A model generated the notes under the pieces. The model was not told where the DNA came from. It searched no databases and saw only the letters and a program-made list of their open reading frames with translations. A stretch of 64,000 nucleotides of DNA from Kribbella steppae (GTDB lineage Bacteria > Actinomycetota > Actinomycetes > Propionibacteriales > Kribbellaceae). The stretch spans positions 1-64,000 of the forward strand of contig NZ_SLWN01000013.1 in NCBI RefSeq assembly GCF_004342025.1, written 5' to 3'. Below are positions 9,618 to 18,070 of this stretch, piece by piece; the first letter of the stretch is position 1, and each line of letters begins with the position of its first letter. Made by a program: the position numbers and the translations under genes.

Positions 9618-10511
9618 TCATGCTGGCACACGGGTGTGCAGTCCGATGATCTCGCGCGCCTCGGCGGGCGTCGCGATCTCCCGGCCCAGCAACGTGGCCA
9701 ATTGCACGGCCTTGTCGACCAGGCGCGCGTTGCTGTCCGCCAGCTCCCCCGGGCTCAGGTAGGGGTTGTCCTCGTAGCCGACCCGGATGTGCCCACCCAT
9801 ACCGATGGCCATGGCAAGAAGGTTCCAGTGCCGCTCCGGACTCATCACGCTGACATTCCAGTTCACGCCAGCCGGCAGGGAGTCGACCATGAACTGCAGC
9901 GCCCGCTCCTCCGGTGGTGTCCACGACCCGCCATCCCAGTCGATGAAGAGCGTCGTCCACACCGGCCCCGGCAGCAGGCCTTCGTCCTGGAGGCGTCGAA
10001 GGTTCCACAACGCCCCCGAGTGGAAGGACTCCACTTCCATCTTCACGCCGTGCTCGGCGGTCACCGTCGTGTACTCGCGCAACTCTTCCAGGGGGTGCAG
10101 CGAGTAGATGGCATTGGGCGGGTACGAGGGATCCGGCTGGAAGTACTCGTCGTGGGAGTTGAACGCCACCGACATCATGTCCGGCCCGAGCTTCATCAGT
10201 GGGACGCGATCCTCGAGCCGGGCACCGGCGATGCCGTACTGGATGATGCCGTCCGACCGGTCGCGGATGGAGGCGGTCATCTCCTGCCATCCGTCGACGT
10301 CGAGACGGCTCAGCTTCTTACCGTCCTCCTGGATCTCGGCCTCGAGTGCCCTGATGCCATGCAGATGAGCGATGGACGCTCCCGCGTCGAGACAACGCAC
10401 GTACTCGTCGGCGATGGCCACCGCGTTCTCGCGGGTCGACGGCAGGCAGTAGTGGTTCGCCGGATACGAGACCCGGGAGTCACACGCGGCGGTGATGATC
10501 AGCTTGTCCAT
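9618..10511 (-). CDS. BKACE (beta-keto acid cleavage enzyme, DUF849)
   Basis: This 297-residue protein belongs to the 3-keto-5-aminohexanoate cleavage enzyme family. Family members condense a beta-keto acid with acetyl-CoA and cleave it to acetoacetate and a new CoA ester, using a zinc site. The metal-site HLH pattern is at residues 49-51 (ASIAHLHG), and GGHIRVGYEDN appears in the last third, where the family carries a conserved arginine. The start ATG at 10511 follows AGAAGGAACC. A GTCCC/GGGAC operator lies about 70 bp upstream. BKACE enzymes have diverse substrates, so this one needs the pathway context to be assigned. Confidence 0.88.
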   Translation of the reverse strand: MDKLIITAACDSRVSYPANHYCLPSTRENAVAIADEYVRCLDAGASIAHLHGIRALEAEIQEDGKKLSRLDVDGWQEMTASIRDRSDGIIQYGIAGARLEDRVPLMKLGPDMMSVAFNSHDEYFQPDPSYPPNAIYSLHPLEELREYTTVTAEHGVKMEVESFHSGALWNLRRLQDEGLLPGPVWTTLFIDWDGGSWTPPEERALQFMVDSLPAGVNWNVSVMSPERHWNLLAMAIGMGGHIRVGYEDNPYLSPGELADSNARLVDKAVQLATLLGREIATPAEAREIIGLHTRVPA

Positions 10512-10579
10512 GGGTTCCTTCTGTCCTCTGAATCGTTCCTCGTCGCCCGACCGAGGTGGCGCTGTCCCGAGTAACCAAT

Positions 10580-10604
10580 GTCCCGCTCAGCGGGACGATG
10601 TCCC
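10580..10604. promoter_or_regulatory. Operator, GTCCC-N7-GGGAC-N3-GTCCC (copy 2)
   Basis: The order and spacing of half-sites match copy 1: GTCCC at 10580, GGGAC at 10592, GTCCC at 10600. It lies between the BKACE start (10511) and the end of the hydrolase gene (10647), in the right place to control BKACE and the downstream IclR and FAD/Fe-S genes. The match to copies 1 and 3 is seen directly; the regulator is inferred. Confidence 0.75.
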
Positions 10605-10646
10605 ATGACGTTAGCTTGGCCATCGTTGACTCGTCAATCCCCTGAC

Positions 10647-11525
10647 TCACCACGCTGCGAGAGTCGCTTCCGATGCAGCGGCCGCCGAGTACGACGTACT
10701 GAGCTCACCGAGACCGTCGATGACCACGGCCACCGAGTCGCCATCGGCAAGCGCCACACCTCGCGCCTTGCCGACCCCTGCCGGCGTACCGGTGAGAATC
10801 ACGTCGCCGGGCCGCAAGGCCACGACACGGGAGACGAAGGCGATCAGTTCCTCGATCGGGTGGTACATCGACGCGGCCACGTCGTCCTGGACGAACTCGC
10901 CGTTGTGCGCGGTGCGGATCCGGAGCTGCCCGGGCTCAGGGACATCCGATCGCCGTACAACGCCCGGCCCGAGCGCCGAGCCGCGATCGAACGCCTTGGC
11001 GGCGAACCAGTCCACCTGGAAGCGGTTGGCCAGGACCGACGGCTGGAGATCCCGCGCGGATCCGTCGTTCCCGATCGTGTAACCCGCGATGTACGCACTC
11101 GCAGCCTCCGGCGCAATGGACCTGCCACGTCTTCCCACGACGACAGCGAGCTCTCCTTCGTAGTCGAAGAAGCTCGAAGTCGCCGGCAGGTCGACCGTCG
11201 ACGCGTGCCCGACGAACGCCGACGGCGGTTTCAGGAAGATCACCGGCCGCGGTGGGCTGGCACCTCCCGCCTCGGCCGCATGGGCCGGGTAGTTCTGCGC
11301 TACACAGAACACCCGCGCACTGTCGGTGATCGGCGGCAGCAGCGACACGCGCTGGGCCGGAATCGGCCGACCCAGGGCGGGCAAGTCCGCGTCGCCCCGT
11401 GCCCAGCGTTCCAGGCACTCGCCCCAGGACTCGTCGCCGAGACCAGTCCGCAGCACCTGACCTCGGTCGAGCACCCCGACTTCCGGTTGCCCGCTGTCGA
11501 CGAACCGCACCAGCGATAACCCCAT
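10647..11525 (-). CDS. Fumarylacetoacetate hydrolase family protein
   Basis: The 292-residue protein has an FAH-fold catalytic domain from about residue 70 on. Metal-binding acidic residues are visible in FDYEGELAVVVG, followed by GYTIGNDGSARDLQ, KAFDRGSALGP and RPGDVILTGTPAGVG, all characteristic of the family. Members hydrolyse C-C bonds in acylpyruvates or hydrate/decarboxylate 2-oxo-alkenoates in aromatic breakdown. It is divergent from the ABC transporter operon, with an operator copy in the shared 176-bp gap. This supports a catabolic role on the imported compound. Confidence 0.88.
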   Translation of the reverse strand: MGLSLVRFVDSGQPEVGVLDRGQVLRTGLGDESWGECLERWARGDADLPALGRPIPAQRVSLLPPITDSARVFCVAQNYPAHAAEAGGASPPRPVIFLKPPSAFVGHASTVDLPATSSFFDYEGELAVVVGRRGRSIAPEAASAYIAGYTIGNDGSARDLQPSVLANRFQVDWFAAKAFDRGSALGPGVVRRSDVPEPGQLRIRTAHNGEFVQDDVAASMYHPIEELIAFVSRVVALRPGDVILTGTPAGVGKARGVALADGDSVAVVIDGLGELSTSYSAAAASEATLAAW

Positions 11526-11623
11526 GTCGCCACCTCTTCCACCTTCGTCACGGTCCGGGACGGACCCCTTTGACAGCCACGTAACGACCTCTTGACAGCC
11601 GTGTGACCCGAACCATACGTTGT

Positions 11624-11648
11624 GGGACAGCGTCCCGGCAATCGGGAC
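11624..11648. promoter_or_regulatory. Operator, GGGAC-N3-GTCCC-N7-GGGAC (copy 3, inverted)
   Basis: GGGAC at 11624, GTCCC at 11632 and GGGAC at 11644 are the exact reverse-complement layout of copies 1 and 2. The site lies between the divergent FAH-family gene and the solute-binding protein gene, about 75 bp before the latter's ATG. The shared spacing at three promoters argues against chance. Confidence 0.75.
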
Positions 11649-11701
11649 ACCGGGGCAAGAGTCGGGGACTTCTCCCCATCGGTCTTGGAAGGAACGACGA
11701 C

Positions 11702-12796
11702 ATGGTCCGATCTCGCTGGGCGTGTGTTGCCGGCACTCTTGTTGCGGTCGCGGTCGCAGCGAGCGCCTGCAGCCAGCCGGTCGCCCCTACAGCTCAAAGC
11801 AGTGCGGTCAAGCAGGTGAAGGTGAAGGGCCTCTTCGCGAGTGCCTCGAACAACGTGCCGATGATGGTGGCTGCCGAGAACGGCTACTGGCGCGAGCGAG
11901 GGCTGGACGTCACCGTCCAGGTGCTCGACACCGGGTCCGCCATCGCCACTGCCCTCGTCACAGGCGCAGCCGACATCGGTGCCGGCAACGCCACGTCGAG
12001 CGTTCCGCTGTCGCGTGCCGCGGGCAACGACTTCGTGCTGGTCGGTCCGTACCACAACAACCCGTTGGTGGTCGCCGGCACCGAGCGGGTCGCGATCATC
12101 GCGGGGAAGGACTCCGGCGTCCGCGCCGGCGATCCGCGCTCGCTGATCGGCAAGTCCGTGGCCGTCACCGAGGGAAACACGAACGAGAACTACCTGCGGG
12201 CCTACCTGCAGGCGCACGGGATGTCGATGAGCGACATCAAGCCCGTGAACATGGCCTATCAGGACATGCCGACTGCTCTCTCGCAGGGCAACGTCGACGT
12301 GGTCGTCCCGATGGAGCCAGGTGTCAGCGAGACCATCCGCAAGATGGGCGACGCGACGATCGTCCTGCAGCGAGGTGGACCGTACGGCTCGAGCGTCGTC
12401 GGTGTCATGGTCACCGACAAGTACCTGGCCGAGCATCCGGACGTGGTCAAGCAGTACGTCCTCGGAGTCTGGGAGGGTGTCAAGTTCACCCGGGAGCACC
12501 CTGAAGAGGCAGCGGCTCTCGCGCAGCGTTACATCTCGGGGGTCAACGTCGAAGACGTCACCTCGGGGCTCAAACAGATGCGCACCGAGTTCGACCCACG
12601 CATTTCGCCCTGCACGGAGAAGGCCGTCATGGGCGAACAGGCGAGGTTGATCGCGGACCACAGCATGAAACTCGCCAAGCCGCTGCCGTACGACAAGATC
12701 GTCGCCACCGACTTCATCAAGGGTCTGCTCGCGGACGACGAAGGCCTCGCCGAGGGCCTGGCGCCGCTGCCCGCCAACGTGTCCGAGTGCAAATGA
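11702..12796 (+). CDS. ABC transporter solute-binding lipoprotein, NMT1/SsuA type
   Basis: A 364-residue secreted binding protein. Residues 1-22 form a lipoprotein signal with lipobox ending at Cys23 (VAASAC). The mature part looks like the NMT1/THI5/SsuA family, which binds sulfonates, nitrate, thiamine-precursor pyrimidines or aromatic acids: LFASASNNVPMMVAAENGYW near the N-terminus and ALVTGAADIGAGNA further on are the usual ligand-loop regions. The ATG is set by GGAAGGAACGACGAC before it. It heads an operon with an ATPase, two permeases, a small membrane protein and a cyclase-family hydrolase. The ligand is unknown. Confidence 0.9.
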   Translation: MVRSRWACVAGTLVAVAVAASACSQPVAPTAQSSAVKQVKVKGLFASASNNVPMMVAAENGYWRERGLDVTVQVLDTGSAIATALVTGAADIGAGNATSSVPLSRAAGNDFVLVGPYHNNPLVVAGTERVAIIAGKDSGVRAGDPRSLIGKSVAVTEGNTNENYLRAYLQAHGMSMSDIKPVNMAYQDMPTALSQGNVDVVVPMEPGVSETIRKMGDATIVLQRGGPYGSSVVGVMVTDKYLAEHPDVVKQYVLGVWEGVKFTREHPEEAAALAQRYISGVNVEDVTSGLKQMRTEFDPRISPCTEKAVMGEQARLIADHSMKLAKPLPYDKIVATDFIKGLLADDEGLAEGLAPLPANVSECK

Positions 12797-12861
12797 GCGG
12801 GGGTACGGCGATGACTCGACAGCCGCAGCTGGTGGAGCCGACCAGACAGGAAAGGACCGAC

Positions 12862-13674
12862 ATGGTGCCGGCGTCCGATTCTGAGCACAAGCCGCTCCTC
12901 GAGGCGATCGGCCTGAGTCACCACTACGAAGTGCGTGGCTCCACGGTCACCGCGCTGGACGATGTCAACCTGACCATCCGCGAAGGCGACTTCGTAACGA
13001 TCGTCGGACCCAGCGGCTGCGGCAAGTCCACCCTGGCCAGCATGTTCGCGGGACTCATCAAGCCGAGCCGGGGCCAAGTGCTCTATGACGGGAAACCGAT
13101 CGACGGTCCGTCCCGGGAGCGGGGAATGGTCTTCCAGGAACTTGCCGTACTCCCCTGGCGGACAGTGACTGACAACATCGCCCACGGACTCCAGATCGCC
13201 GGCGTCCCCAAGGCCGAGCGCAACCGACGGGTCGCCGAGCTGGTCAAGCTGATCGGGCTCGAAGGCTTCGAGAGCAAGTACCCGCGTGAACTGTCCGGCG
13301 GCATGCGGCAGCGCGTCGCAGTCGCACGGACCTGGGCGCCCGAACCACCGGTGATCCTGATGGACGAACCGTTCGCGGCCGTCGACGCCATCACCCGCCT
13401 CACCCTCCAGGAAGAGCTGATCAGGCTCGCCAAGACGACACAGCGCACGGTCGTCTTCATCACGCACAGCGTGGACGAGGCCGTCTTCCTCGGCGACTAC
13501 GTCGTCGCGATGACCGCACGGCCCGGGCGCGTACTGGAGATCGTCCCGGTGAACCACCCGCCCGGTCAGCGGACCTGGGAGGCGATGGCCACCGACACCC
13601 GTCTCCAGGAGATCGTCTCCCACGTCTTCGAACTGGTGCGCGGCCGGGCTGCCGGGACGCAGGCAGAGCGATGA
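12862..13674 (+). CDS. ABC transporter ATP-binding protein (SsuB/TauB type)
   Basis: This ATPase drives the importer encoded around it. From the chosen start the Walker A motif GPSGCGKS is at residues 49-56, the signature LSGGMRQRVAVAR follows, and the Walker B/catalytic Glu lie in VILMDEP (residues 164-170). A switch His is in FITHSVDEA. Starts at 12793 (overlapping the binding-protein stop) and 12811 are possible. The ATG at 12862 is preferred because GGAAAGGA lies five bases before it. Its end overlaps the first permease gene by four bases. Confidence 0.9.
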   Translation: MVPASDSEHKPLLEAIGLSHHYEVRGSTVTALDDVNLTIREGDFVTIVGPSGCGKSTLASMFAGLIKPSRGQVLYDGKPIDGPSRERGMVFQELAVLPWRTVTDNIAHGLQIAGVPKAERNRRVAELVKLIGLEGFESKYPRELSGGMRQRVAVARTWAPEPPVILMDEPFAAVDAITRLTLQEELIRLAKTTQRTVVFITHSVDEAVFLGDYVVAMTARPGRVLEIVPVNHPPGQRTWEAMATDTRLQEIVSHVFELVRGRAAGTQAER

Positions 13675-14504
13675 CAGCGACGACCGCACCTCTGACCACG
13701 CGAGGTGGAGGTGGGCACCAAGCTGCGGTGCACCGGTTCCGGTTGTCCGGCCGACCGCGCATCTGGCTCCTGCAGGCGATCCCGTTCGCCGTCCTGCTCC
13801 CGCTATGGCAACTGGCCGCCGAGAGGATCGGCGACGACACTATCCTTCCCGGCCCCGCGCAGGTGGCCGAGGCCGCCGCCGAACTGACCACCCGGGGAAT
13901 CCTTCCCGCCGCGGCGCAGGGAAGCTTCACGACCTTGCTCATCGGTACCGGCCTCACGATCGCGGTCGTGTTGCCGCTGGCAATCCTGCTCGCACTGAAC
14001 AGCACGGCCGCCGGGTTGATCCAGCCGATGGTTCGGTTCATCAGCAATGTCCCCGCCATCGCCCTGATCCCCTTGTTCATCGTCTGGTTCGGCTTCACCG
14101 ACAGAGCGGTGTACGCGACCCTCGTCTACACCGCGGCGATCCCACTGCTGTTCTCCGCCATGACCGGCGTACAGAAGATCCCGCAGGTCTACGTCAACGG
14201 CCTGAAGCCTCTGGGCGCGGGCACCCTGCACACGATCCGCGCCGTCTACCTGCCCGGCGCGACACCCGGCATCGTCGTCGGCATCAGGCTCGCGTTCAGC
14301 TACGGATGGCGCTCCGTCGTCGCCGGCGAACTCATCATCGGCAGCGGTGGCCTGGGCGAGATGCTCTCCCGCGCACGCTCGACCAACCAGATCGACGAGA
14401 TCATCGCCGTGATGATCGTCATCAGCATCCTCTTCCTGGTCATCGACCGGCTGTTCCTCTTCCCCTGGGAACAGATCGTCGCCGGCCGATGGTCATCGCT
14501 TTAG
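13671..14504 (+). CDS. ABC transporter permease 1 (BPD_transp_1)
   Basis: A 277-residue integral membrane protein of the binding-protein-dependent permease family. About six hydrophobic segments lie between residues 30 and 270. The cytoplasmic coupling loop that contacts the ATPase is visible near residue 185 (LGAGTLHTIRAVYLPGATPG). The ATG overlaps the ATPase stop as ATGA. It is followed after 14 bases by a second permease, suggesting a heterodimeric channel, which is uncommon but known for this transporter family. Confidence 0.88.
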   Translation: MTATTAPLTTRGGGGHQAAVHRFRLSGRPRIWLLQAIPFAVLLPLWQLAAERIGDDTILPGPAQVAEAAAELTTRGILPAAAQGSFTTLLIGTGLTIAVVLPLAILLALNSTAAGLIQPMVRFISNVPAIALIPLFIVWFGFTDRAVYATLVYTAAIPLLFSAMTGVQKIPQVYVNGLKPLGAGTLHTIRAVYLPGATPGIVVGIRLAFSYGWRSVVAGELIIGSGGLGEMLSRARSTNQIDEIIAVMIVISILFLVIDRLFLFPWEQIVAGRWSSL

Positions 14505-14518
14505 GGGGTATGGCAACC

Positions 14519-15337
14519 ATGAGTGCGACTTTCGTGAACGTCTCATCGGCCGTCAGACGGTCGGCTTGGGCGCGGACCGCGGCGTCTTTGCTGATCATGC
14601 TGGGCCTGTGGATCCTGGCCACAACTGTCCTGGGAGTTCCGGCCTTCACCTTGCCCTCGCCCGCAGCCGTGACGAGTGCTTGGTGGGAAGCGGCCTCTGG
14701 TGGTGGCCTCTTCTCCGACATCCTTGTCAGCGCGACCCGGCTACTACTCGGCGGCGCAGCGGGGATCTCGACCGGGATCGTCCTGGGCGTGCTGGCCGGG
14801 CTGAGCGGCGCCGTGCGGGTGTCCCTCGAACCGCTGGTCAACGCGATGTCGGGAATCGCCGGCATCGCCTGGATCCCGCTGGCCCTGGCCTGGTTCGGCA
14901 CCGGCCTCGCGATGTCCACGTTCGTCATCTGGAACGGCGTGTTCTTCGTCGTGTTCGCCAACGCCGCGCTGGGTGTCTCCAGAGTGCAGCCATCGCTGGT
15001 GCAGTCCGTACGGACCATGGGCGGCGGATGGTGGGAGGTCCTACGGACCGTGATCCTCCCCGGCGCACTGCCCGACATCCTGACCGGCGTACGCGTCGGC
15101 CTGAGCTTCGCCTGGCGCGCCCTGATCGCCGCCGAACTGCTCGGCGCACCACAAGGCTTGGGACAGTGGATCAACCGGGCCGCTCTCAACCAGCGGTCCG
15201 ACCAGATCCTCGCGGGCTGCATCACCGTCGCCGTACTGGGGGTCTTCCTTGAACGCGTCACGGTGTCCCTGATCGCCAAGCACACCGTGGTCAAGTGGGG
15301 CACCATCACCGACGCGAGCGGAAGGGGCGGACGATGA
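14519..15337 (+). CDS. ABC transporter permease 2 (BPD_transp_1)
   Basis: The second permease, 272 residues, has a long N-terminal hydrophobic segment (residues about 18-40) and five further membrane spans. The coupling loop reads MGGGWWEVLRTVILPGALPD. An in-frame ATG at 14510 exists, but AGGGGG sits only one base before it; the ATG at 14519 has normal spacing. It differs clearly from permease 1, so the pair is not a recent duplication. It overlaps the next small gene by four bases. Confidence 0.86.
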   Translation: MSATFVNVSSAVRRSAWARTAASLLIMLGLWILATTVLGVPAFTLPSPAAVTSAWWEAASGGGLFSDILVSATRLLLGGAAGISTGIVLGVLAGLSGAVRVSLEPLVNAMSGIAGIAWIPLALAWFGTGLAMSTFVIWNGVFFVVFANAALGVSRVQPSLVQSVRTMGGGWWEVLRTVILPGALPDILTGVRVGLSFAWRALIAAELLGAPQGLGQWINRAALNQRSDQILAGCITVAVLGVFLERVTVSLIAKHTVVKWGTITDASGRGGR

Positions 15338-15663
15338 CCAGGCGAATGGCTCTGTCCCGCATCATCTTCGGGATCCTGCTCCTGGCCCTCCTGTTCGGCG
15401 GTCCACACCTCTACGGCCGCGCGACGGCGGCCGACAAGCTGGCCGACTGTCTCGTCGGCACCACGAGTCCGCAGAACGTCGTCGTGAAGCTGTCCTACGT
15501 ACCAGGACCGACACAGCTCGAGGATCTCCAGCGGTACGGGCGGTACGGCGGCAGCCGCGGCGACCTGCAAAGCGTCGTACTCCTCGACGTGCCGGCGCAG
15601 AACGTGACGCTGCTCTCCCAGCTCTATTGGGTCGATCGAGTCGACACGGAGGACGGATGCTGA
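15334..15663 (+). CDS. Small membrane-anchored protein of unknown function
   Basis: A 109-residue protein with one hydrophobic segment at about residues 6-24 that could be a signal anchor, followed by a short soluble part with two cysteines (in LADCLVG and at the C-terminus). I do not recognise a family. It is tightly coupled in the transporter operon: its ATG overlaps the permease stop and its end overlaps the cyclase start. An accessory role in uptake or processing is possible. Confidence 0.65.
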   Translation: MTRRMALSRIIFGILLLALLFGGPHLYGRATAADKLADCLVGTTSPQNVVVKLSYVPGPTQLEDLQRYGRYGGSRGDLQSVVLLDVPAQNVTLLSQLYWVDRVDTEDGC

Positions 15664-16667
15664 CGTCCAGCGAGAGGCCGTCCTCCGTGGACGCCACGTC
15701 GCTTCCGACGTACGCCCAACTGCTCGAGCGACAGGACGGGCGGCCACCAGGCTCGTCGTGGGGCGTGTTCGGTCCGGACGACCACCTGGGTTCGTTGAAC
15801 CTGCTCGGTCAGGACCAGGCCCGCGTTGCAGCGGGCTTGGTACGCCATGGCGCGGCCTTCAACCTGGACTACGAGGCGAACGCGTTCACGCCACCCGTCT
15901 CCCCCAACCGGCGGCCGGCGCAGCACACCATGTTCTCCCGCCACGACGGCTGCGTCCGCGACGACCGGCTCGACAGCTACTACCTCCAGGTGAGCTCCCA
16001 GATCGACGGCCTCCGCCACCATCGGCATCCCGTCCACGGGTTCTACGGCGGCGTCAGCGATGAGGAGGTCGCAGTCGGCTCACCGGCACTTGGAATCCAG
16101 CACGCGGCCGCGAAAGGCGTCGTGGGCCGAGGTGTGCTCCTGGACGTCGCACGCCACCTCACCGCCACCGGCCGGCCCCTCAATCTGCGGCGCGCCGAGG
16201 CCATCAGCACCAAGACGCTCGACGACGTCGCAGCAGCGCAGGACGTCGAGCTGCGGCCGGGCGACATCCTGCTGATCCACACCGGCTGGGCCCGACACGC
16301 GATCGAAGATCTCACAGCGGACGAGCGAACGGCGCTTTCATCCACGCGCCAATTCTGTGGCCTGGAACAGTCACGCGACACCCTCGCTTGGATCTGGGAC
16401 CACCACCTCTCGATGGTGGCGAGCGACACCGTCGCCATCGAGGTCATGCCGAGCGTCCCCGACTCACCGTTCCACGGCAACGTCGGCCGGATGATGCATC
16501 CGGACCTCATCGCCCTGCTCGGCATCCACCTCGGCGAGCTCTGGAGACTGCACGAACTGGCCGACGACTGCGCGGCCGATGGCGTCTACGAGTTCCTCCT
16601 CACCGCAAAACCACTCAACATCCTCGGCGGCGTCGGCTCCCCACCCAACGCCCTGGCTATCAAGTGA
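15657..16667 (+). CDS. Cyclase-family hydrolase (kynurenine formamidase-like)
   Basis: This 336-residue protein belongs to the putative cyclase family (PF04199-like), metal-dependent hydrolases or lactonases that include kynurenine formamidase. The usual HxGTHxDxxxH metal motif appears in a variant form, SSQIDGLRHHRHPVHG, as in the longer actinobacterial branch. ELRPGDILLIHTGWARH and DTVAIEVMPS are also family landmarks. The start ATG follows ACGGAGGACGG and overlaps the small membrane gene. It closes the transport operon; its stop codon lies inside a strong hairpin that marks the edge of the catabolic cluster. Confidence 0.84.
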   Translation: MLTSSERPSSVDATSLPTYAQLLERQDGRPPGSSWGVFGPDDHLGSLNLLGQDQARVAAGLVRHGAAFNLDYEANAFTPPVSPNRRPAQHTMFSRHDGCVRDDRLDSYYLQVSSQIDGLRHHRHPVHGFYGGVSDEEVAVGSPALGIQHAAAKGVVGRGVLLDVARHLTATGRPLNLRRAEAISTKTLDDVAAAQDVELRPGDILLIHTGWARHAIEDLTADERTALSSTRQFCGLEQSRDTLAWIWDHHLSMVASDTVAIEVMPSVPDSPFHGNVGRMMHPDLIALLGIHLGELWRLHELADDCAADGVYEFLLTAKPLNILGGVGSPPNALAIK

Positions 16668-16674
16668 TAGCCAG
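16653..16674. repeat. Perfect 10-bp inverted repeat at a gene junction
   Basis: CTGGCTATCA and TGATAGCCAG pair perfectly around AG. An outer ACCCAA/TTGGGT pair extends the stem, leaving a four-base bulge on one side. The cyclase stop codon (16665-16667) lies in the right arm. It may terminate transcription, though no U-run follows. It also marks the exact point where the opposing transaldolase gene is cut off. Confidence 0.6.
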
Positions 16675-17078
16675 TTGGGTTGGTTGATGCGCTTGCGTAG
16701 CCATCGCGCCGCGACGACCGTCGCTGGTGCGTCGTGGGCGAGCTCGGGAGACACCTCCACAGAGACGAATCCATCAGCGGAGTTACTCGCGTCGAACAGG
16801 GGCCGCAGTACGGCGAGGGCCCGATCGGCGTCGTCGATGACGAGTTCCCAGTACACTTCCTCGACCGATCTGCCGGCCTTGATCAGCTCTGCGAACTGTT
16901 CGTCGTAGTCGTGCGAACCGGTGATGCTCTTGGCGAAGATCGTCGGGTTCGCGGTGACACCTCGAATCCCGTTGTCGACCATTCGCGCCAGGGTGCCGTC
17001 GCGCAGCGGGGCGCGGGTGAGGTTGTCCAGCCACGGGCTCTGGCCATGGTCGGCGTAGAGGTGTTGCAGTTTGGTCAT
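16668..17078 (-). pseudogene. tal: Transaldolase, 3'-truncated
   Basis: The reading frame from the ATG at 17078 encodes a recognisable transaldolase N-terminus of about 137 residues: NPTIFAKSI near residue 45, DADRALAVLRPLF and FVSVEVSPELA. It then runs into the antisense of the cyclase gene right after RINQPNW. A complete enzyme has about 370 residues, and the active-site lysine region is missing, so the product cannot work. It sits 53 bp after the membrane-protein gene on the same strand and was probably the last gene of that operon before the catabolic cluster joined here. Confidence 0.85.
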
Positions 17079-17131
17079 CCCGTACTCGGTTTCCTGGCAT
17101 CCGCCAGGAAACGCTGTCGAGTTGTGATTGT

Positions 17132-17875
17132 CTACTTGTCCGTGTCGAGGAGCAGGTCGTCCCAGTCGATGCGGGCACGACCTGCCGCGCCGTCTCCCAG
17201 GACGAACCTGCTGGGGTCTCCAGCTGCTCTGGCTCCCGATGCCAGCCACGCGGCCATGCCGTGGGCGGTGCGGCGCTCGATCTCGTCGAGATACGCCCGG
17301 CGCTCGTCGACGATCCGCAACTGTTGCGTCGGCGAACCTGCCCGTTGCAGAGCCGAGAAGCTAGCACGCCATGCTCGGCAAAGGGCTTCGTCGCTCAGAG
17401 CATCCGGCGCGACGGGAGGCTTGGACGGCTGGTCCAGCTCGGTTCCCACAACGACCGCGGTCGCCGGCCTTGGCGAGCGCTCGGCACGATCAGGCCGAGG
17501 TGCCGGGCTGGCCACGTGGCCGTGTTCGGTGAGCCAGCGAACGCTGTAACGAATCGCGTACGGGGATCCGCCGACGATGATTGCCAGCAGAAGCACCGCT
17601 GTCGGAGCACCCAGCAAAGTGCCCAGGCCGACGAAGGAGACCGTGCCACCCGCGGTGAGGGCGGTGCTGGTGGCCACGATCCGTCGTCGATCCCGCGGAT
17701 GTCGAGTGGGGCCGGTGGGGTCCGTCAAAGCCACCATGGCAACGACTCCGCCCGTGAGGGCGCCGAGGATGACCATCAAAATGACGCTCGAGAGTGACCA
17801 GGTGAAGGCCATGACTGCACCAAGGGCGCCCAGCACACCACAGAAGAGCACCCAAACAACCCGATAGGCCCTCAT
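17132..17875 (-). CDS. Membrane protein of unknown function (paralogue of 48756-49463)
   Basis: The 247-residue protein has about four N-terminal membrane segments (residues 5-25, 28-48, 70-88, 88-106). A soluble C-terminal half contains the conserved block WRASFSALQRAGSP followed by MAAWLASGARAAGDPSRFVLGD. I recognise no named domain. A clear paralogue at 48756-49463 shares both the membrane part and this C-terminal block. Its promoter carries the TTGCCG-N5-CGGCGA element. The neighbours are a truncated transaldolase, a PucR-type regulator and a universal stress protein, suggesting a stress role. Confidence 0.75.
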   Translation of the reverse strand: MRAYRVVWVLFCGVLGALGAVMAFTWSLSSVILMVILGALTGGVVAMVALTDPTGPTRHPRDRRRIVATSTALTAGGTVSFVGLGTLLGAPTAVLLLAIIVGGSPYAIRYSVRWLTEHGHVASPAPRPDRAERSPRPATAVVVGTELDQPSKPPVAPDALSDEALCRAWRASFSALQRAGSPTQQLRIVDERRAYLDEIERRTAHGMAAWLASGARAAGDPSRFVLGDGAAGRARIDWDDLLLDTDK

Positions 17876-17993
17876 GGCGTGTCCTCCTGCACCGTGGCGT
17901 CGGGTCCGGAGAAGGCTGATTGATCCACGACAACCTCCCTCTTCGTGCTGCTACGACTATGCCGCTGCCGGGCTGCGACAGGTACGGCGCCGA

Positions 17994-18033
17994 TCGGCGA
18001 ACTGGGGCCGTCCTGATCGCCGAGGCCCGGCAA
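17994..18033 (-). promoter_or_regulatory. Stress-island promoter element (membrane protein 1)
   Basis: On the minus strand the sequence TTGCCGGGCCTCGGCGA (18033-18017) is followed after 15 bases by TTCGCCGA (18001-17994). TACCTGTCGCA then follows, as in the first universal stress promoter. This is one of seven such elements in the window. Confidence 0.7.
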
Positions 18034-18070
18034 CGACGGGCGTCATCAGCGGAACACGGCGCTGGGACGT

